NCBI GenBank assembly: GCA_028554755.1
Contig: JAPTOF010000015.1
Location: 1,488,001-1,552,000, forward strand
From: Cordia subcordata
Taxonomy: Eukaryota > Streptophyta > Magnoliopsida > Boraginales > Cordiaceae
Direction of reading: 5' to 3'
DNA length: 64,000 nucleotides
Shown here: positions 1 through 10,077 of the stretch, in pieces
Position numbering within the stretch: the stretch's first letter is position 1
How the letters are laid out: every line of letters begins with the position of its first letter
Translations under genes and position numbers: made by a program
Notes under the pieces: generated by a model
Databases searched by the model: none
What the model was told of the DNA's origin: nothing
Seen by the model: only the letters and a program-made list of their open reading frames with translations

Positions 1-995
1 AGTCGGGAAATCACGTCTGGTCAATGACATAAGACCATGTGATCTGAGCGCACTTTAAGCAATTGAAAGTAAAACAACGGGCCAATAACTGGACCTCCTT
101 TTCTCTCTTACTTCAAAAGCGAGCTTAAATTAGTAAAGCACCTCATTAACTGTTTGCACTCCAAATGTTTGAGTAAAATCCTAAGAAAGGGTGCAAGGAT
201 GGCATGCTAATGTAGCATGCTAAGGTAACGGTCATAAGGTGTTTGACAAAATTCCTCACATACATTCCTTACAACCTTCCATACTTTCTAGGTGTTTGAT
301 AAAACCCAAGTGCAAAGCTTTATCAAGAACGTCACTAGCATTAATCTATTCACTCTCTATATAACACTACACCATATATACATATATTCCATTTTCCTCT
401 GTCAAAACTTGACATGTTTGCTTTATTCAACAAGTGCCTTAACAAACAAGGCCAACGATTGGTGCCGATGGTTGAAGGTAGCGACCATCATAGCCAACAA
501 CACTTGGTGTAAACTAAATGAACTCAACCGATACGTGTGGGCACGGCCTTGCAGTCCATACGTACACAGCAAGGAGAAGCTTCTCGCGGTAAGATACTTA
601 GCTAACTTCCATAAGTACCCCCACCTGTCACACTCGCACCTCGAAGATAACATACCACCTTTAGTAAACGAACATGCTTAGAGATGACATGAATCTGTAG
701 CCCTCCATTTTCAACATCGTTTCCTTTCTTTTATGCTCTTCAAGCCAACGTCCCCAGCACAAGGTTGTAACCTTCGGGGTGTTATTTGTGATTCAAGTTC
801 GACTACCCGACTTATCCTTCATACTGTCATTTGGAAAGAATCCTCAACTGCCTCCCTATATTTGTTATAATGCCGCGCTGTAAGCACACCAAGCAAGCCA
901 CAAAAAACTCCAGGTTACGCATCTTGGTTCGTCTTGGCATGTGATAGCAAGAACCCACTGAAAAATTCTTTGCTGAAGGGATCTGTTGTACCATT
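1..995. other. Left flank of the antisense ORF, no gene seen
   Basis: I see no convincing coding motif here. The open frame at 292-681 on the plus strand has no recognisable domain and a composition typical of chance frames. The stretch lies between the antisense ORF and the expected 3' LTR of the Tat element, so it is probably untranslated or decayed sequence of that element. Confidence 0.4.
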
Positions 996-2872
996 ATGGA
1001 GGAGGAGTTCAAATACTATAGTGAATTTAATCAACTAAGTGAAGATGTTATGGTAATCCAACCAAGGCCCAGAGATTGGTCAAGCTCCTCCCTTGAAGGG
1101 GAAATAAAAATGTTTCAGGATGTCCTTGACTTAGGAATCTGGATTCCATTACATCCCCACCTATGTGCTATTTTCAACTCTTACGGGATCAGTCCCGGCC
1201 AACTATATCCTCGTAGATGGAAACTTATGTTAGCGGCACTCATCCTTTTGCAGTAAAAAGGAATCAACTTCTCTGTACCAGTCTTTAAGACATTATTCTT
1301 TATCATCCGATCCCCCAAAAAGCCTAGTTGGTTCGTCCTTGCTGCTCACGGATCCTACAAGTTCTTCAATCTTGCCCGGTTTGACGACGATGGTTCATGA
1401 TGAGGAAAGTACCTATTCTTTGCTCAAATACACGGCATCTGGGATGTCCCACAAATATGGGTCACGACTGTAAAAAATTGAACTTCCGACACGAAGCGAA
1501 AACACTCGTTGACCTCTGCTAGCCTTGGCCGTAGATTGCAGAAGCCAGTAATATCATATAAAAGATTTGATTACACGCAACAACCTTATCATGAGAGTCT
1601 TTGCTGTTCCACCGGAGCCTGGGATATGTTCGCCTGTTACGGCCAGCCCTAGAGTGCGGCTTTCAATTCGTTCGAAGAGAAACACTAGCTACCGGGCCAG
1701 TAGGCTCGCCAAAAGTGGTGCGACTTCTTTCGCCTCTCTTGCTTCCTGCCCAAGTGAGATGGAAAGCAACCATGCGAGTGACGAGGGGAACAAAGAGGGT
1801 TCCAGCCATGAAGAAAGTAAGGATGCGGAAGATTCCATAGACAGTGAGCCCCCCGAACTTCTACTCAACTTGGAGACTATCAACTCTTCTTTCTCTGATG
1901 GCTTAGTTATAGTCATGTTATCCCTCACTTTATACCCCTTACCTCTTTTTTTTTTTTTAAAAAACGTGTCTGTTGACCTGGACTTATTCTTTCTTTATTA
2001 CTCCTGACTCCTCTCTTTGCAGATGCGGACGACTGACAAGGAACGTCTTTGGCGGTGGTTGAGAGGCTCGCACAAAGTCAGAAGAGGAAAAATGGTTTAT
2101 CGTCCCGGCCTTCACCTAGAGACGAAGTCCTTGCTAGTAGTTGCCAACACCTAACTGTACATTCTGTTGCAAGTATTACTCCCACGACAACCGAGGGGGA
2201 AAATGTTTACAAGCTTTATTAAGAAAGGCGCAGCGATACGCGCATATATCCTTATGTGGTGCATTGCACTTTTCTTACTACTCATAGTCTCTTTTTTTTT
2301 TTAATGCAGCTTGTTTCTGAAATTTCCTCCTTTGCTACGATGGTACCTGAGATTGCAAACAAGTGTCAGGATCTTTAACATCTACTCAGAAATAAATGGG
2401 AGACGCGCATTAAGGCTGAGAAAGAGCTTGCAGATGAACAAATACGTCGTGATGGGTTAGACGAAGAACTCAAGATGGAGCGATCATCCTGAGCTAAGGC
2501 GGAGAAGGGTCTAGCGGTCGCCAAAGCAGCCAGGGAAAAACTTGAGTCCAATTCGATTTTTCAATCAAGGAGGATTGGAGGACCATAGTAAGTAATTACA
2601 AGAAAAGCAAGAAGTTCGGTAAGTACATTGCCAGTTTGTCAAAGCTAAGTTTGGAGTGGGCCACCGAGCAAGCTGTCAAGAACTATCTATGTGAGGTTCA
2701 ACAGGAGTACTCAAATGTTGACATTAATCGTTTCAAGGCCATCATTACTCCTCCAATGCCACGTCTTGATCAAGCCCTATCAAGCATTGATCCTCCGTCC
2801 ATATCTGGCTCATTGAACACAGACGGGACTACTTCACCATTACCGAGCTACCTTAATTACGTGACTTTTTGA
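996..2872 (+). pseudogene. Antisense ORF of the Tat element: putative gypsy-type transposon protein, broken
   Basis: Starts at a methionine in an MEEEF context at 996. The block to about 1430 reads as the plant domain annotated putative gypsy type transposon (Transposase_28): a GIWIPLHPHL-like segment, then ISPGQLYPRRWK, then, after a stop at 1254, a segment with KPSWFVLAA and YKFFNLARFDDDG. Farther on come an acidic Ser/Glu stretch (about 1760-1860), a charged probable coiled coil (about 2380-2560) and a last open piece at 2636-2872. Stops and frame changes separate these pieces. It runs opposite to pol, as the antisense extra ORFs of Tat elements do. The function of such proteins is not established; a gag-like or accessory role has been considered. 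Expression now is unlikely. Confidence 0.65.
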
Positions 2873-3212
2873 ACTAATATGTATTTTACTCTACTTTGCT
2901 CCTTGAAACATAAGACTGCGAATTATTTTAGTTCATGCCTTATGTTCTTTTCTTATGCATTGATGACGATTTTGTTTGTGAACTTTAAGGGAGGCGTAGA
3001 GGGGATGCAAATTATTTACGAGTGCTGACTCAGCCCGTTAGTAGGTAATGCCTACTGCCAATCCATGGTACAATAGTAGCGATTTGGAGGAGCTTACTGT
3101 CAACCTCTAAAAGGCTAATTTCGCTTACCTTGGGAAGTGAAATTAAACTAGCTAGGTTGTATAAATAGAGACTATCGTGATGGAAATTACAATTAGTTTT
3201 CTTCTTGTGAAG
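2873..3212. other. Spacer between antisense ORF and tandem repeat
   Basis: About 340 bases without a coding signal, between the 3' end of the antisense ORF and the 28-bp repeat block. I read it as untranslated sequence of the Tat element. Confidence 0.4.
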
Positions 3213-3532
3213 ATAAAGACCACTGTTAGTCTTGCAAGAACAAAGACTATTTGTTAATCTTGCGGAAATGGAGGCTATTTGTACATAGAGACTGTTTGCA
3301 AGTCTCGCAAAGAGTGTTTGTTAATCTTATGGAAATAGAGATTGTTTACAAGTCTCGCAAAAACAGAGACTGTTAGTAAGTCTTATGAAAAGAGAGACTG
3401 TTGGTAAGTCTTACGAAAATAGAGACTGTTGGTAAGTCTCGCGAAAACAGAGACTGTTTGTAAGTCTCGTGAAAATAGAGACTGTTTGTAAGTCTCACGG
3501 AAATAGAGATTGTTATTAAGTCTCATGGAAAT
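3213..3532. repeat. 28-bp tandem repeat with internal hairpin, about 11 units
   Basis: From 3337 the units are exactly 28 bases long and start at 3337, 3365, 3393, 3421, 3449, 3477 and 3505. Between about 3213 and 3336 they are degenerate and uneven (24-29 bases). Each unit begins AGAGACTGTT and continues to AGTCTC, so GAGACT pairs with AGTCTC across a 7-base loop; each unit can fold as a small hairpin. It sits between the end of pol and the antisense ORF. Tandem repeats in the 3' untranslated part have been described in the related Retand elements. Some units carry GAGATT in place of GAGACT. Confidence 0.9.
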
Positions 3533-3755
3533 TTGTTGTGATATCTGATGGTGATATGTCAAGAAGAAATTATTGAACTATAAGAGAAGACATTTATTCG
3601 TGACGTCCCACCATTTTTCCTTTTCCATCTAGGCTTATGTTTTGTCAAAGGAAAAGAAAGCAAACCTTTTGCCAGGCCATCTAGCGGCACTTATTTAGGC
3701 CTAACCTTTTTAAACTAATTGCTAAAGCACTAACTAGAGCAGAAACTTTTTCATT

Positions 3756-4990
3756 CTAGAAATGGTATTTCTTCAAATGGATAGCATTCCAACTGTTCGG
3801 GACTTCCCTGCCATTCTTGGTGCTAAGATTATGCGCTCCTTGATCGACTACCTTAGTAACTTGGTAGGGTCCTTCCCAGCTGAGGCCCAGCTTCCCTGCA
3901 TTTACTTCCCTGGTATTTTCAAATACCTTTTTTAACACCCAATCCTCTTGCTTGAACGTCCTTATCCTCAAATTTTTGTTGTAATGCTTGGCAATTTTTT
4001 GCTAATATGCCGCCATACGAATGAGGGCCTGTTTTCGCTTCTCCTCAGCAGCATCCAGCTCACGGCACATTTCCTCATCATTTTGCACTTCAGGAGCTCG
4101 AGCGATTCGCAGAGTTAGTAAGCCGACTTCTGCTAAGATGGCTGTTTCGATGCCATATATCAATGAGAACGGTGTTTCTTCAGTGGAAGTCCTAGCTATG
4201 GTGCGATAGGACCATAGTACCCCTGGGAGTTCTTCTGCCCAGTGCCCTTTGGCGCTTTATAGCCTTTTCTTCAAAGTAGAGACTATGATCTTGTTGGATG
4301 ACTTGGCCAATCCATCATCTTGAGGGTCCTTAGAGTAGAGAACATGAGTTTGATCTTCTAGTCCTTACAAAAATCCTTAAAGTTTTGGCTAATGAACTGG
4401 GAACCGTTGTCTGTGACAATCTCTAAGGGAACTCCAAATCTACATATTATGTTCTTCCATACGAAGTTCTTGACTTCCTTGTCCCGAATCTGATGATAAG
4501 ACTCGACCTCTATTCACTTGGAAAAGTAGTCTGTAGCTGCCAACATATACATTTTCTATCCTGGTGCAGTGGGCAACTTCCCGAGGATATCTACTCCCCA
4601 TTTTATAAACGGCCAAGGAGGAGTAACAGAAGCCAATGGCTCACCTTGTTGGTGTGGGATCTGGGCGAACCTTTGACAACTGTTACAATTTTTAGCGTAG
4701 CTAAGCGCATCAGACCGTATAGCAGGCCAGTAACACCCTGCAGTGTGTGCCCGGTTGGCTAGGCTTCTTGCTCCCGAGTAATTCCCGCATTGCCCTTCAT
4801 GTAGCTCAACCAAGATGTAATTAGCCTCGCTTGTGCGTGAACACCATAGATAAGGTCTCAAGTAAGATCTCCTATACAAGCTTCTGTTGATGATGCAGAA
4901 CCTAGCCGCCTTGGCCTTAAGTTTCCTGGCCTCCGTACGATCCTTAGAGATAGTGTCATTTTTAAGATACTGGATAATCGGGGTCATTCA
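3756..4990 (-). pseudogene. Tat element integrase
   Basis: Integrase catalyses insertion of the element's cDNA. Reading leftward on the minus strand: the zinc-binding part has an H...H...C..C arrangement ending CNSCQRFAQIPH (about 4650-4900). It leads into the core start WPFIKWGVDILG, where the first catalytic Asp is seen. The second Asp is in VTDNGSQF (about 4410). The segment AEELPGVLWSYRT, near the third acidic residue, and the C-terminal part with KLGLSWEGPYQV, ending HLKKYHF at 3756, are in different frames. A stop interrupts the core just after the second Asp, and at least one frameshift follows. It follows the extra RNase H, the usual pol order. Clear family, not functional. Confidence 0.88.
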
Positions 4991-5036
4991 GTTTGACTCG
5001 CCATCTACACATGCGATCTCGGCTGCTCGCTCCTTC

Positions 5037-5510
5037 CTAAAGGCTAGCGATTGTAGATACATCACTAGGATAGTCTTCAAGGTAATGGAAGGCTAGCCAT
5101 TGTAGATACATCACTGGGATAGTCTTCGAGGTAATGGACCTCGTCGATGCTCCCAGGCTTGCCAAAGCATCTGCGTGGCAAATGTCATCACGGCTTACCT
5201 GCTTTATTTTAAATCCCTCGAATGAAGACACTAACTTTTTAACGGTGGTGAGGTAGGCTACCATTTTTTTGCCTTTTGCCTGGTAGGTCCCCAAAATTTG
5301 GTTTACTATCAACTGCGAATCGCTATTCACTATGATTTGTTTGACGTTCATGTCTTTGGCCAACATTAAACCTAATATGAGGGTTTCATACTTTGCTTCA
5401 TTGTTTATGGCCTTAAATCTGCATTTCACAGACTATTCAATTTCGTCCCCCTCGGGTGATCGCAGCACTATTTCGAGCCCACTATCCTTTGCATTGCTTG
5501 ACCCGTCTAC
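5037..5510 (-). pseudogene. Tat element second (archaeal-type) RNase H
   Basis: The frame contains NNEAKYETLILGLMLAKDM, NSDSQLIVNQILG and, near the end, HADALASLGA. This is the order of the NNEAEYEAL / SDSQL / ADALA blocks of the extra RNase H found after the RT-linked RNase H in Tat elements. An upstream part with a VDGSSNAKDSG-like block (about 5470-5515) carries the first acidic residue but is separated by a stop near 5430. The domain would help degrade the RNA strand during reverse transcription. The C-terminal side is shifted by a 49-bp tandem duplication at 5041-5139. Confidence 0.85.
5041..5139. repeat. 49-bp tandem duplication inside pol
   Basis: Two nearly identical copies, 5042-5090 and 5091-5139, each starting GGCTAGC(G/C)ATTGTAGATAC. 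The length is not a multiple of three, so the duplication shifts the pol reading frame between the second RNase H and integrase. The copies differ at only a few bases, so the duplication is younger than most decay around it. Confidence 0.9.
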
Positions 5511-5528
5511 AAAAAATACCCATTTCCC

Positions 5529-6990
5529 CTACTTTGGATCTTCAGTGAGGTATAACACTTCTTTTTTTGCCTTCGGTTGGATGCTTGGTATAAATTCTGC
5601 TACAAATCCCGTGAGAACTTGGGACTTCACTACTGTCCTTGGTTGGAATGTAATATCATACTCGCTTAGTTTGACGGCCCATTTGGCGAGATGGTCGGAT
5701 AATTCAAGACTATGCAAGATTGCTTTCAAAGGAAAAGTGGTCAGTACCTCGATGGGATGACCCAGGAAATATGGCCTCAGCTTACAGGCAGCAGTAACAA
5801 GTGTAATATATAGGAAACTGCCTTTTGCTTTCCTCCCGGATTAATACGACACTGACAGCAGCTCCCAAAACTGCTAGGTAGATGAGCAAGGTCTCTTTAT
5901 CTTTTAGTTTAGACGGCAATGGCGGATTGGTTAAGTACGTCTTTAACTCTTGCAATGCTTTCTCGCATTCATTCATCCATACGAAATCCTTATTTTTTCA
6001 AAGTACGTTGAAGAATGAATGACATTTGTTCGATGACCTTGAAATGAATCTATTGAGCATCGTGAATTTGCCCATGAATTTCATAATCTCCTGGACATTC
6101 TTTGGAGGTGGGATGTTGAGGATGGCTTTTATTTGATCAGGGTGTGCTTCAATCCCTCGTTAGGTGACAAGGTATCCCAGGAATTTCCCAGACTTAACTT
6201 TACAAGAACATTTGGTGAGGTTGAGCTTTATGTCGTACTTTCTCAAAACATTAAAGGCCTGTTGCAAATGGCTAACGTATTGCTCTAACGCCAAAGATTT
6301 TACCAACATGTCGTCAATGTATACCTCTATCGTGTGCCCTATTTGATTAGCGAACATTTTGTTGACGAGGCACTGGTAAGTTGTTCCCGCATTTTTTAGG
6401 CCAAAAGGCATGACCTTGTAACAATAGGTGCAGCGTTCCGTGATGAACGACGTTTTCTCTTGATCGTTAGGGTGTATCAGTATCTGGTTGTACCCAAAAA
6501 ATGCATCCATAAAGCTAAGGAGTTTGTGGCTGGCGGTTGCATCTACCATCATATCGATGTGTAGGATATGAAAGGAATCCTCGGGGCACGCCTTATTCAA
6601 ATCTGTAAAATCAATGCAAACCCTTCACTTACCGTTCTTCTTTTTTAGACGACATTTGCTAGCCATTCGGGGTAATGCATCTCTCTGACAAACCCTACGT
6701 TGATCAATTTCTGTAGTTCTTCATTGATGACTTGATTCCTTTGAGGGGCAAATTTTCTACTCTTCTACCTGACTGGGGGAAATGCTGGATCTGCCTTCAG
6801 CTCATGAACAATTACTTCTGGATCTATCCCCACCATATCGGCATGCGACCACGTAAAGTAATCTCAGTTGTTACTGAGAAAGTTTATCATCCGGCTTCTC
6901 AGCTCCGGCTCCAATCCCGACTTGATTTGGACTGTATGGCTTGGTTCCTCAGGATCAATTTGCACTTCATCTAGTTCCTCTAATCGTGGA
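5529..6990 (-). pseudogene. Tat element reverse transcriptase and RNase H
   Basis: RT copies element RNA into cDNA. Seen in order on the minus strand: an N-terminal segment with INEELQKLINVGFVREMHYP (about 6680-6740); the palm with KACPEDSFHILHIDMMVDAT, SFMDAFFGYNQI and MPFGLKNAGTTYQ; and the catalytic YIDDMLVKS (about 6310). LTKCSCKVKSGKFLGYLVT follows, with a stop where the family has glycine or histidine. The linked RNase H part is seen as FVWMNECEKALQELK (5782-5976), and the tether with KWAVKLSEYDITFQPRT lies at 5529-5729. At least four stops or frameshifts break it. The YIDD catalytic pair itself is intact. Confidence 0.92.
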
Positions 6991-7139
6991 CGATCAAGCG
7001 ACGTTAGGGTGGTGTCTTCTCCTACGTGGTGTAAGGCATTATGTCAAGCCCTCTTCATCACGATGCAATAGCATCCATGGGAATCTGATTGCTACCCTCT
7101 TATTTGTTTGATTCCCTACTTGGTCAGAAACTTAAGGAC

Positions 7140-7490
7140 CTAGTGGTAAGTGGATGGGATTGCTTTCATGTCATAAATCCACGGTCTTTCTAATATGATG
7201 TTGTATGGGGATGGACTATCTATCACTAAAAACCTGACGTCCATGTTGACTCCCTCTGTAACGACTAGTAGGTGAATCTCTCTAATAGTGTGCTTGTGCT
7301 CTCTGCTGAATCCTACCAAAGAGGTGGATCGTCTCACAAGACGTCATTCGTCAACCCCTATCTCCCCTAGAGCATTGAGCATCAAAACATTGGTTGAGCT
7401 ACCATTGTCTACCAAGATCCTCCAAACCCAACAATTGGCTGCCATAAGCGCAATAATCAATGCGTCATCATGTGGGTTATTTAGATAGAA
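7140..7490 (-). pseudogene. Tat element aspartic protease
   Basis: Retropepsin-like protease that would cut the Gag-Pol polyprotein. The active-site strand reads ILVDNGSSTNVL (about 7400-7435), with Asn after the catalytic Asp, the D-N-G form common in Tat elements. The C-terminal part YNIILERPWIYDMKAIPSTY at 7140-7200 matches the family's YN(V/I)ILGRPW...KAIPSTYH end, with Glu replacing Gly in the flap-like GRPW block. A stop near 7350 separates the two halves. It lies between gag and RT as expected. Confidence 0.8.
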
Positions 7491-9134
7491 GTCTCATAAT
7501 TAGAGAACGATATCACCATCTTTGGACCTAGGTCAACTAGTTGCGGGGGATGATGGTCGTGTTCTACTACCAGTTGTGCATGCCTTCTTACTATAAAGAC
7601 ACTAATCCTACTAATATGCGACCCTCCCATAATGCAATTCACCGTTTGCTCACACCGCGGTAGATTTGGTAGAGCCAGATCTTCAGCCTTCAGCTTTCTA
7701 TCTCGTCGGGCTAGGGTCTGCTTCCCTTTGTCAGAGAAGAGCTTAGTCAAATATCCTTTGTTCAGCAATTCAGCTATTTTCCACTTGAGACCATTGCACT
7801 CCTCTGTGGCGTGTCCATGTTCTGCATAAAATTCACACCACTTGGACCTATGTCTTAATTCCTCTGGGGATCTCAATTTTCCTTGATATTTGACGGCGTT
7901 GCCCATGGTTTTTAGGGTGTGAATGAGTTCGGACGGGGTCATAAAAAGTTTATACTCTGGAGTTTTCACCTTTCGTTCTAAGTCCCGATCAAGAGGTCGT
8001 CTTTTGTCATGCGGTCTCCATCGGTTGTCTCACCCTTACGCCGGCTCCTAAAGAGGTAAGGCTCATGCCTCCTTGATTAACGTCCCAAGTAGAAATCCCC
8101 TTGCCCGTGACTTGTGGAGGTTAGGCAAAGGTTGGCACGATTGTCTTCACATTTAATCTAAGCCTACACCTTTGCAAGAGTATCCTCCATGGTTTTGGAA
8201 GGATACTTTGTGAGCTCTTTATAGAGGTTTGAATCTGGAAAGGGCCCTCTTCAGAAGGCAGAAATCACTGTAGCCATGTTGATCAGGGGTATGGACACCT
8301 TCTCTTTGTTAAATTTTCCTACGTAGTCCATGAGGGTTTCCCCCCTTCTCTGTACGATTAAGTATAGGTCGTCTGATTGGTTTTTCAATTTTCTACTGCT
8401 CGTATATTGTTCTACGAACATGTCAGTCAACTGCGCAAAGGATGAAATGCACCCGTTTGGGAGGTTGGTATACCATTGCAGAGCAAGACTTTCTAAACTC
8501 GAACTTAAGCTCTTACACATGTAGACTTCCCTTTTGTCACGGGGAATGGCCACAGTGTACATCTTCTGCTTGTATTGCATTATATAAATGACTTCATATT
8601 TGGGAAGGAAAATTTGGCGGGCAAGTCTATCATTGCAATGGCATCTACGAAAGGAGACTCTGCATAGCTATTGGCGACACTTCTTTTTACAGGTACAGGT
8701 ACCCCTGGAATTCTCTAGATTAAGGATTCCAATTCGGCGAATTGCTTAAGCATGTTTGGGTGTAACCTATCTTGTGTGGAGGTCACGCGCTCCTTTACTT
8801 CTTTTTGTTGGTTTGAAACACCGGCCTTATTAGAAGCGAATGCCAGGATTCCATCTCTTGAGGTCCGATGCGGAGTAGAGTTTCATGACTGCATTGGATA
8901 CACCAACTCAATCAACACGGCCTTTCCCTTGTCCCGGGGAGTTGCGCTTGTTAAGAGGATAGTGATTTTTTTCGACAGTTCCAAATTCTCTTGATGTACG
9001 GCGTTATTTTTTGCCTCCACATCTTTGAACTTGTCCTCATACATTGCTAGTTTCTCCTCATAGGCCACTATCTTGGCTAAAATGGCCTGCATGCTACTGT
9101 CCTCACTAGTACTAGTACCAGGATTGGACGTCAT
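7481..9134 (-). pseudogene. Tat element gag
   Basis: Structural protein of the particle. The start at 9134 (MTSNPGTSTSEDSS) opens a coiled-coil-like N-terminal segment to 8883. The core at 8251-8580 has the retrotransposon gag pattern LESLALQWYTNLPNGCISSF ... LYLIVQRRGETLMDYVGKFN. The C-terminal part at 7481-7969 contains the zinc-knuckle variant WCEFYAEHGHATEEC followed by LKWKIAELL, as in Tat gag. The three blocks lie in different frames, so at least two frameshifts or stops separate them. The start was chosen because the family's leader sequence lies directly to its right. Confidence 0.82.
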
Positions 9135-9221
9135 GAGGGTTGTTGATTAAGCGCAGGCGTATCGTTCTTAGTCACAGCATCCGATTATCGGGGCCTCACG
9201 TTGTGAAGGGTGAATTCTACA

Positions 9222-9818
9222 GTCACGAACAAGATCAGTTTGGGATCCAATAACCTGCAAGACCAAAAAGTGAGGTGAGTGGCGTAACCCTTGACACCGG
9301 TGTGGTGCTGGCCAAAGATACTCCGACGCTCAAGTCAGCGTTCAGTCACAGATAAAATGAAGAATAAGGAGGGTTGTGGGTGAACCACGAATATAAGTAG
9401 GTTGGTTTTTAGCGTCTATCTTACCTCCTCTGCTGGCAAGTCGTACTTTTATAACTTCTTGGATGGAAGAGTCTCTTGAACCCCCAAGTCCCCAGACGTA
9501 TTTTAACCAACTTCTACCAGTCGTTATACTTAGCTTCATGATATGTAGATCATGCATATCATTTCCCGTGTACATCTTAGGTAAAGATCAAGTTTTCCTT
9601 CCAGTTGCAATCGCGTTCTTATACTCTAAAAACTCTACTCAAAGCGTAGAGCCGTCTCCTCTCACTGAGATTTTGGAAGTTTTGGCCCTTAACCATGGGT
9701 CTTTCAACACATGGCCCAATGGACTATGTCCCTAGTTCAATCGTAATCATGGGCCTCATGGACTTTCTTGAGTCCAACTATTTCTGGCCCAAACAATCTG
9801 GCTGTTGTCCAGTCATCA
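9222..9818 (-). repeat. Candidate 5' LTR of the Tat element
   Basis: On the minus strand this stretch contains a TATA box (9446-9453). About 110 bases downstream, at about 9320-9336, is the block GACTTGAGCGTCGGAGT, which I recognise as typical of the U5 part of Tat LTRs. Upstream of the TATA box are four GGCCC/GGGCC blocks (about 9685-9790). The outer end is placed at TGATGACTGG read from 9818. The inner end and the primer-binding site are not clear; 9222 is approximate. No second LTR is available to confirm the limits. Confidence 0.5.
9446..9453 (-). promoter_or_regulatory. TATA box of the Tat LTR
   Basis: TATAAAAG on the minus strand, with the conserved U5 block downstream. Transcription would start near 9415 and run leftward into the leader and gag. 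Confidence 0.55.
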
Positions 9819-9860
9819 ACGTACTCACTCTTTAAGGTCCGTTACTCATCTTTGTCTTAC

Positions 9861-9940
9861 CCACCAAAAGAATTTGTTGAAGCCCTTTCCCTTGCTTTCT
9901 TTTTCCCTTTGTAAAATGGAAATACTTCACACAAATCACC
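9861..9940 (-). other. Exon-like segment left of the NMNAT fragment
   Basis: An 80-base segment bounded on the minus strand by a good acceptor (CTTCATTGCAG) and donor (GTAAGA), open in one frame as GDLCEVFPFYKGKKKARER. It does not match the NMNAT residues expected after the NDAYKKK exon, so it may be an alternative or chance exon. It lies only 43 bases from the proposed edge of the Tat element. Confidence 0.25.
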
Positions 9941-10077
9941 CTGCAATGAAGAAGAGACAAATTTCTAAAAGTGGCATTTCTCCTATAGTATTTGAGCAAC
10001 TTAGCTTTTGCACATTATTCATGAAGGTAACACTTGAATTTGCATTAATATGAAAAGGAATGGAACAGGTCAGACAC

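Larger units (their letters stand above)
1..9818 (-). mobile_element. Ty3/gypsy LTR retrotransposon, Tat lineage, decayed
   Basis: Seen: gag, protease, RT with YIDD, RNase H, a second archaeal-type RNase H and integrase follow one another on the minus strand from about 9134 down to 3756. They are followed by a tandem-repeat block and an ORF on the opposite strand. Known: a second RNase H after the RT-linked one, plus extra (often antisense) ORFs between pol and the 3' LTR, is characteristic of the Tat lineage (Tat, Ogre, Retand). Stops and frameshifts occur in every domain, so it is not autonomous now. The 3' LTR is not recognisable and probably lies left of the window. The right limit rests on a TGATGACTGG start read on the minus strand, with no target duplication to confirm it. 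Lineage call firm, ends uncertain. Confidence 0.85.

Noticed and set aside
292..681. 129-residue frame on the plus strand as a gene
   Set aside because: No domain, low-information composition, overlapping frame on the other strand of similar quality; probably chance within the Tat element.
3213..3532. CRISPR-like array
   Set aside because: Units follow one another without unique spacers, and the setting is a plant retrotransposon.
9861..9940. Fourth NMNAT exon
   Set aside because: Splice sites look good, but the text GDLCEVFPFYKG does not match the NMNAT sequence expected after NDAYKKK.
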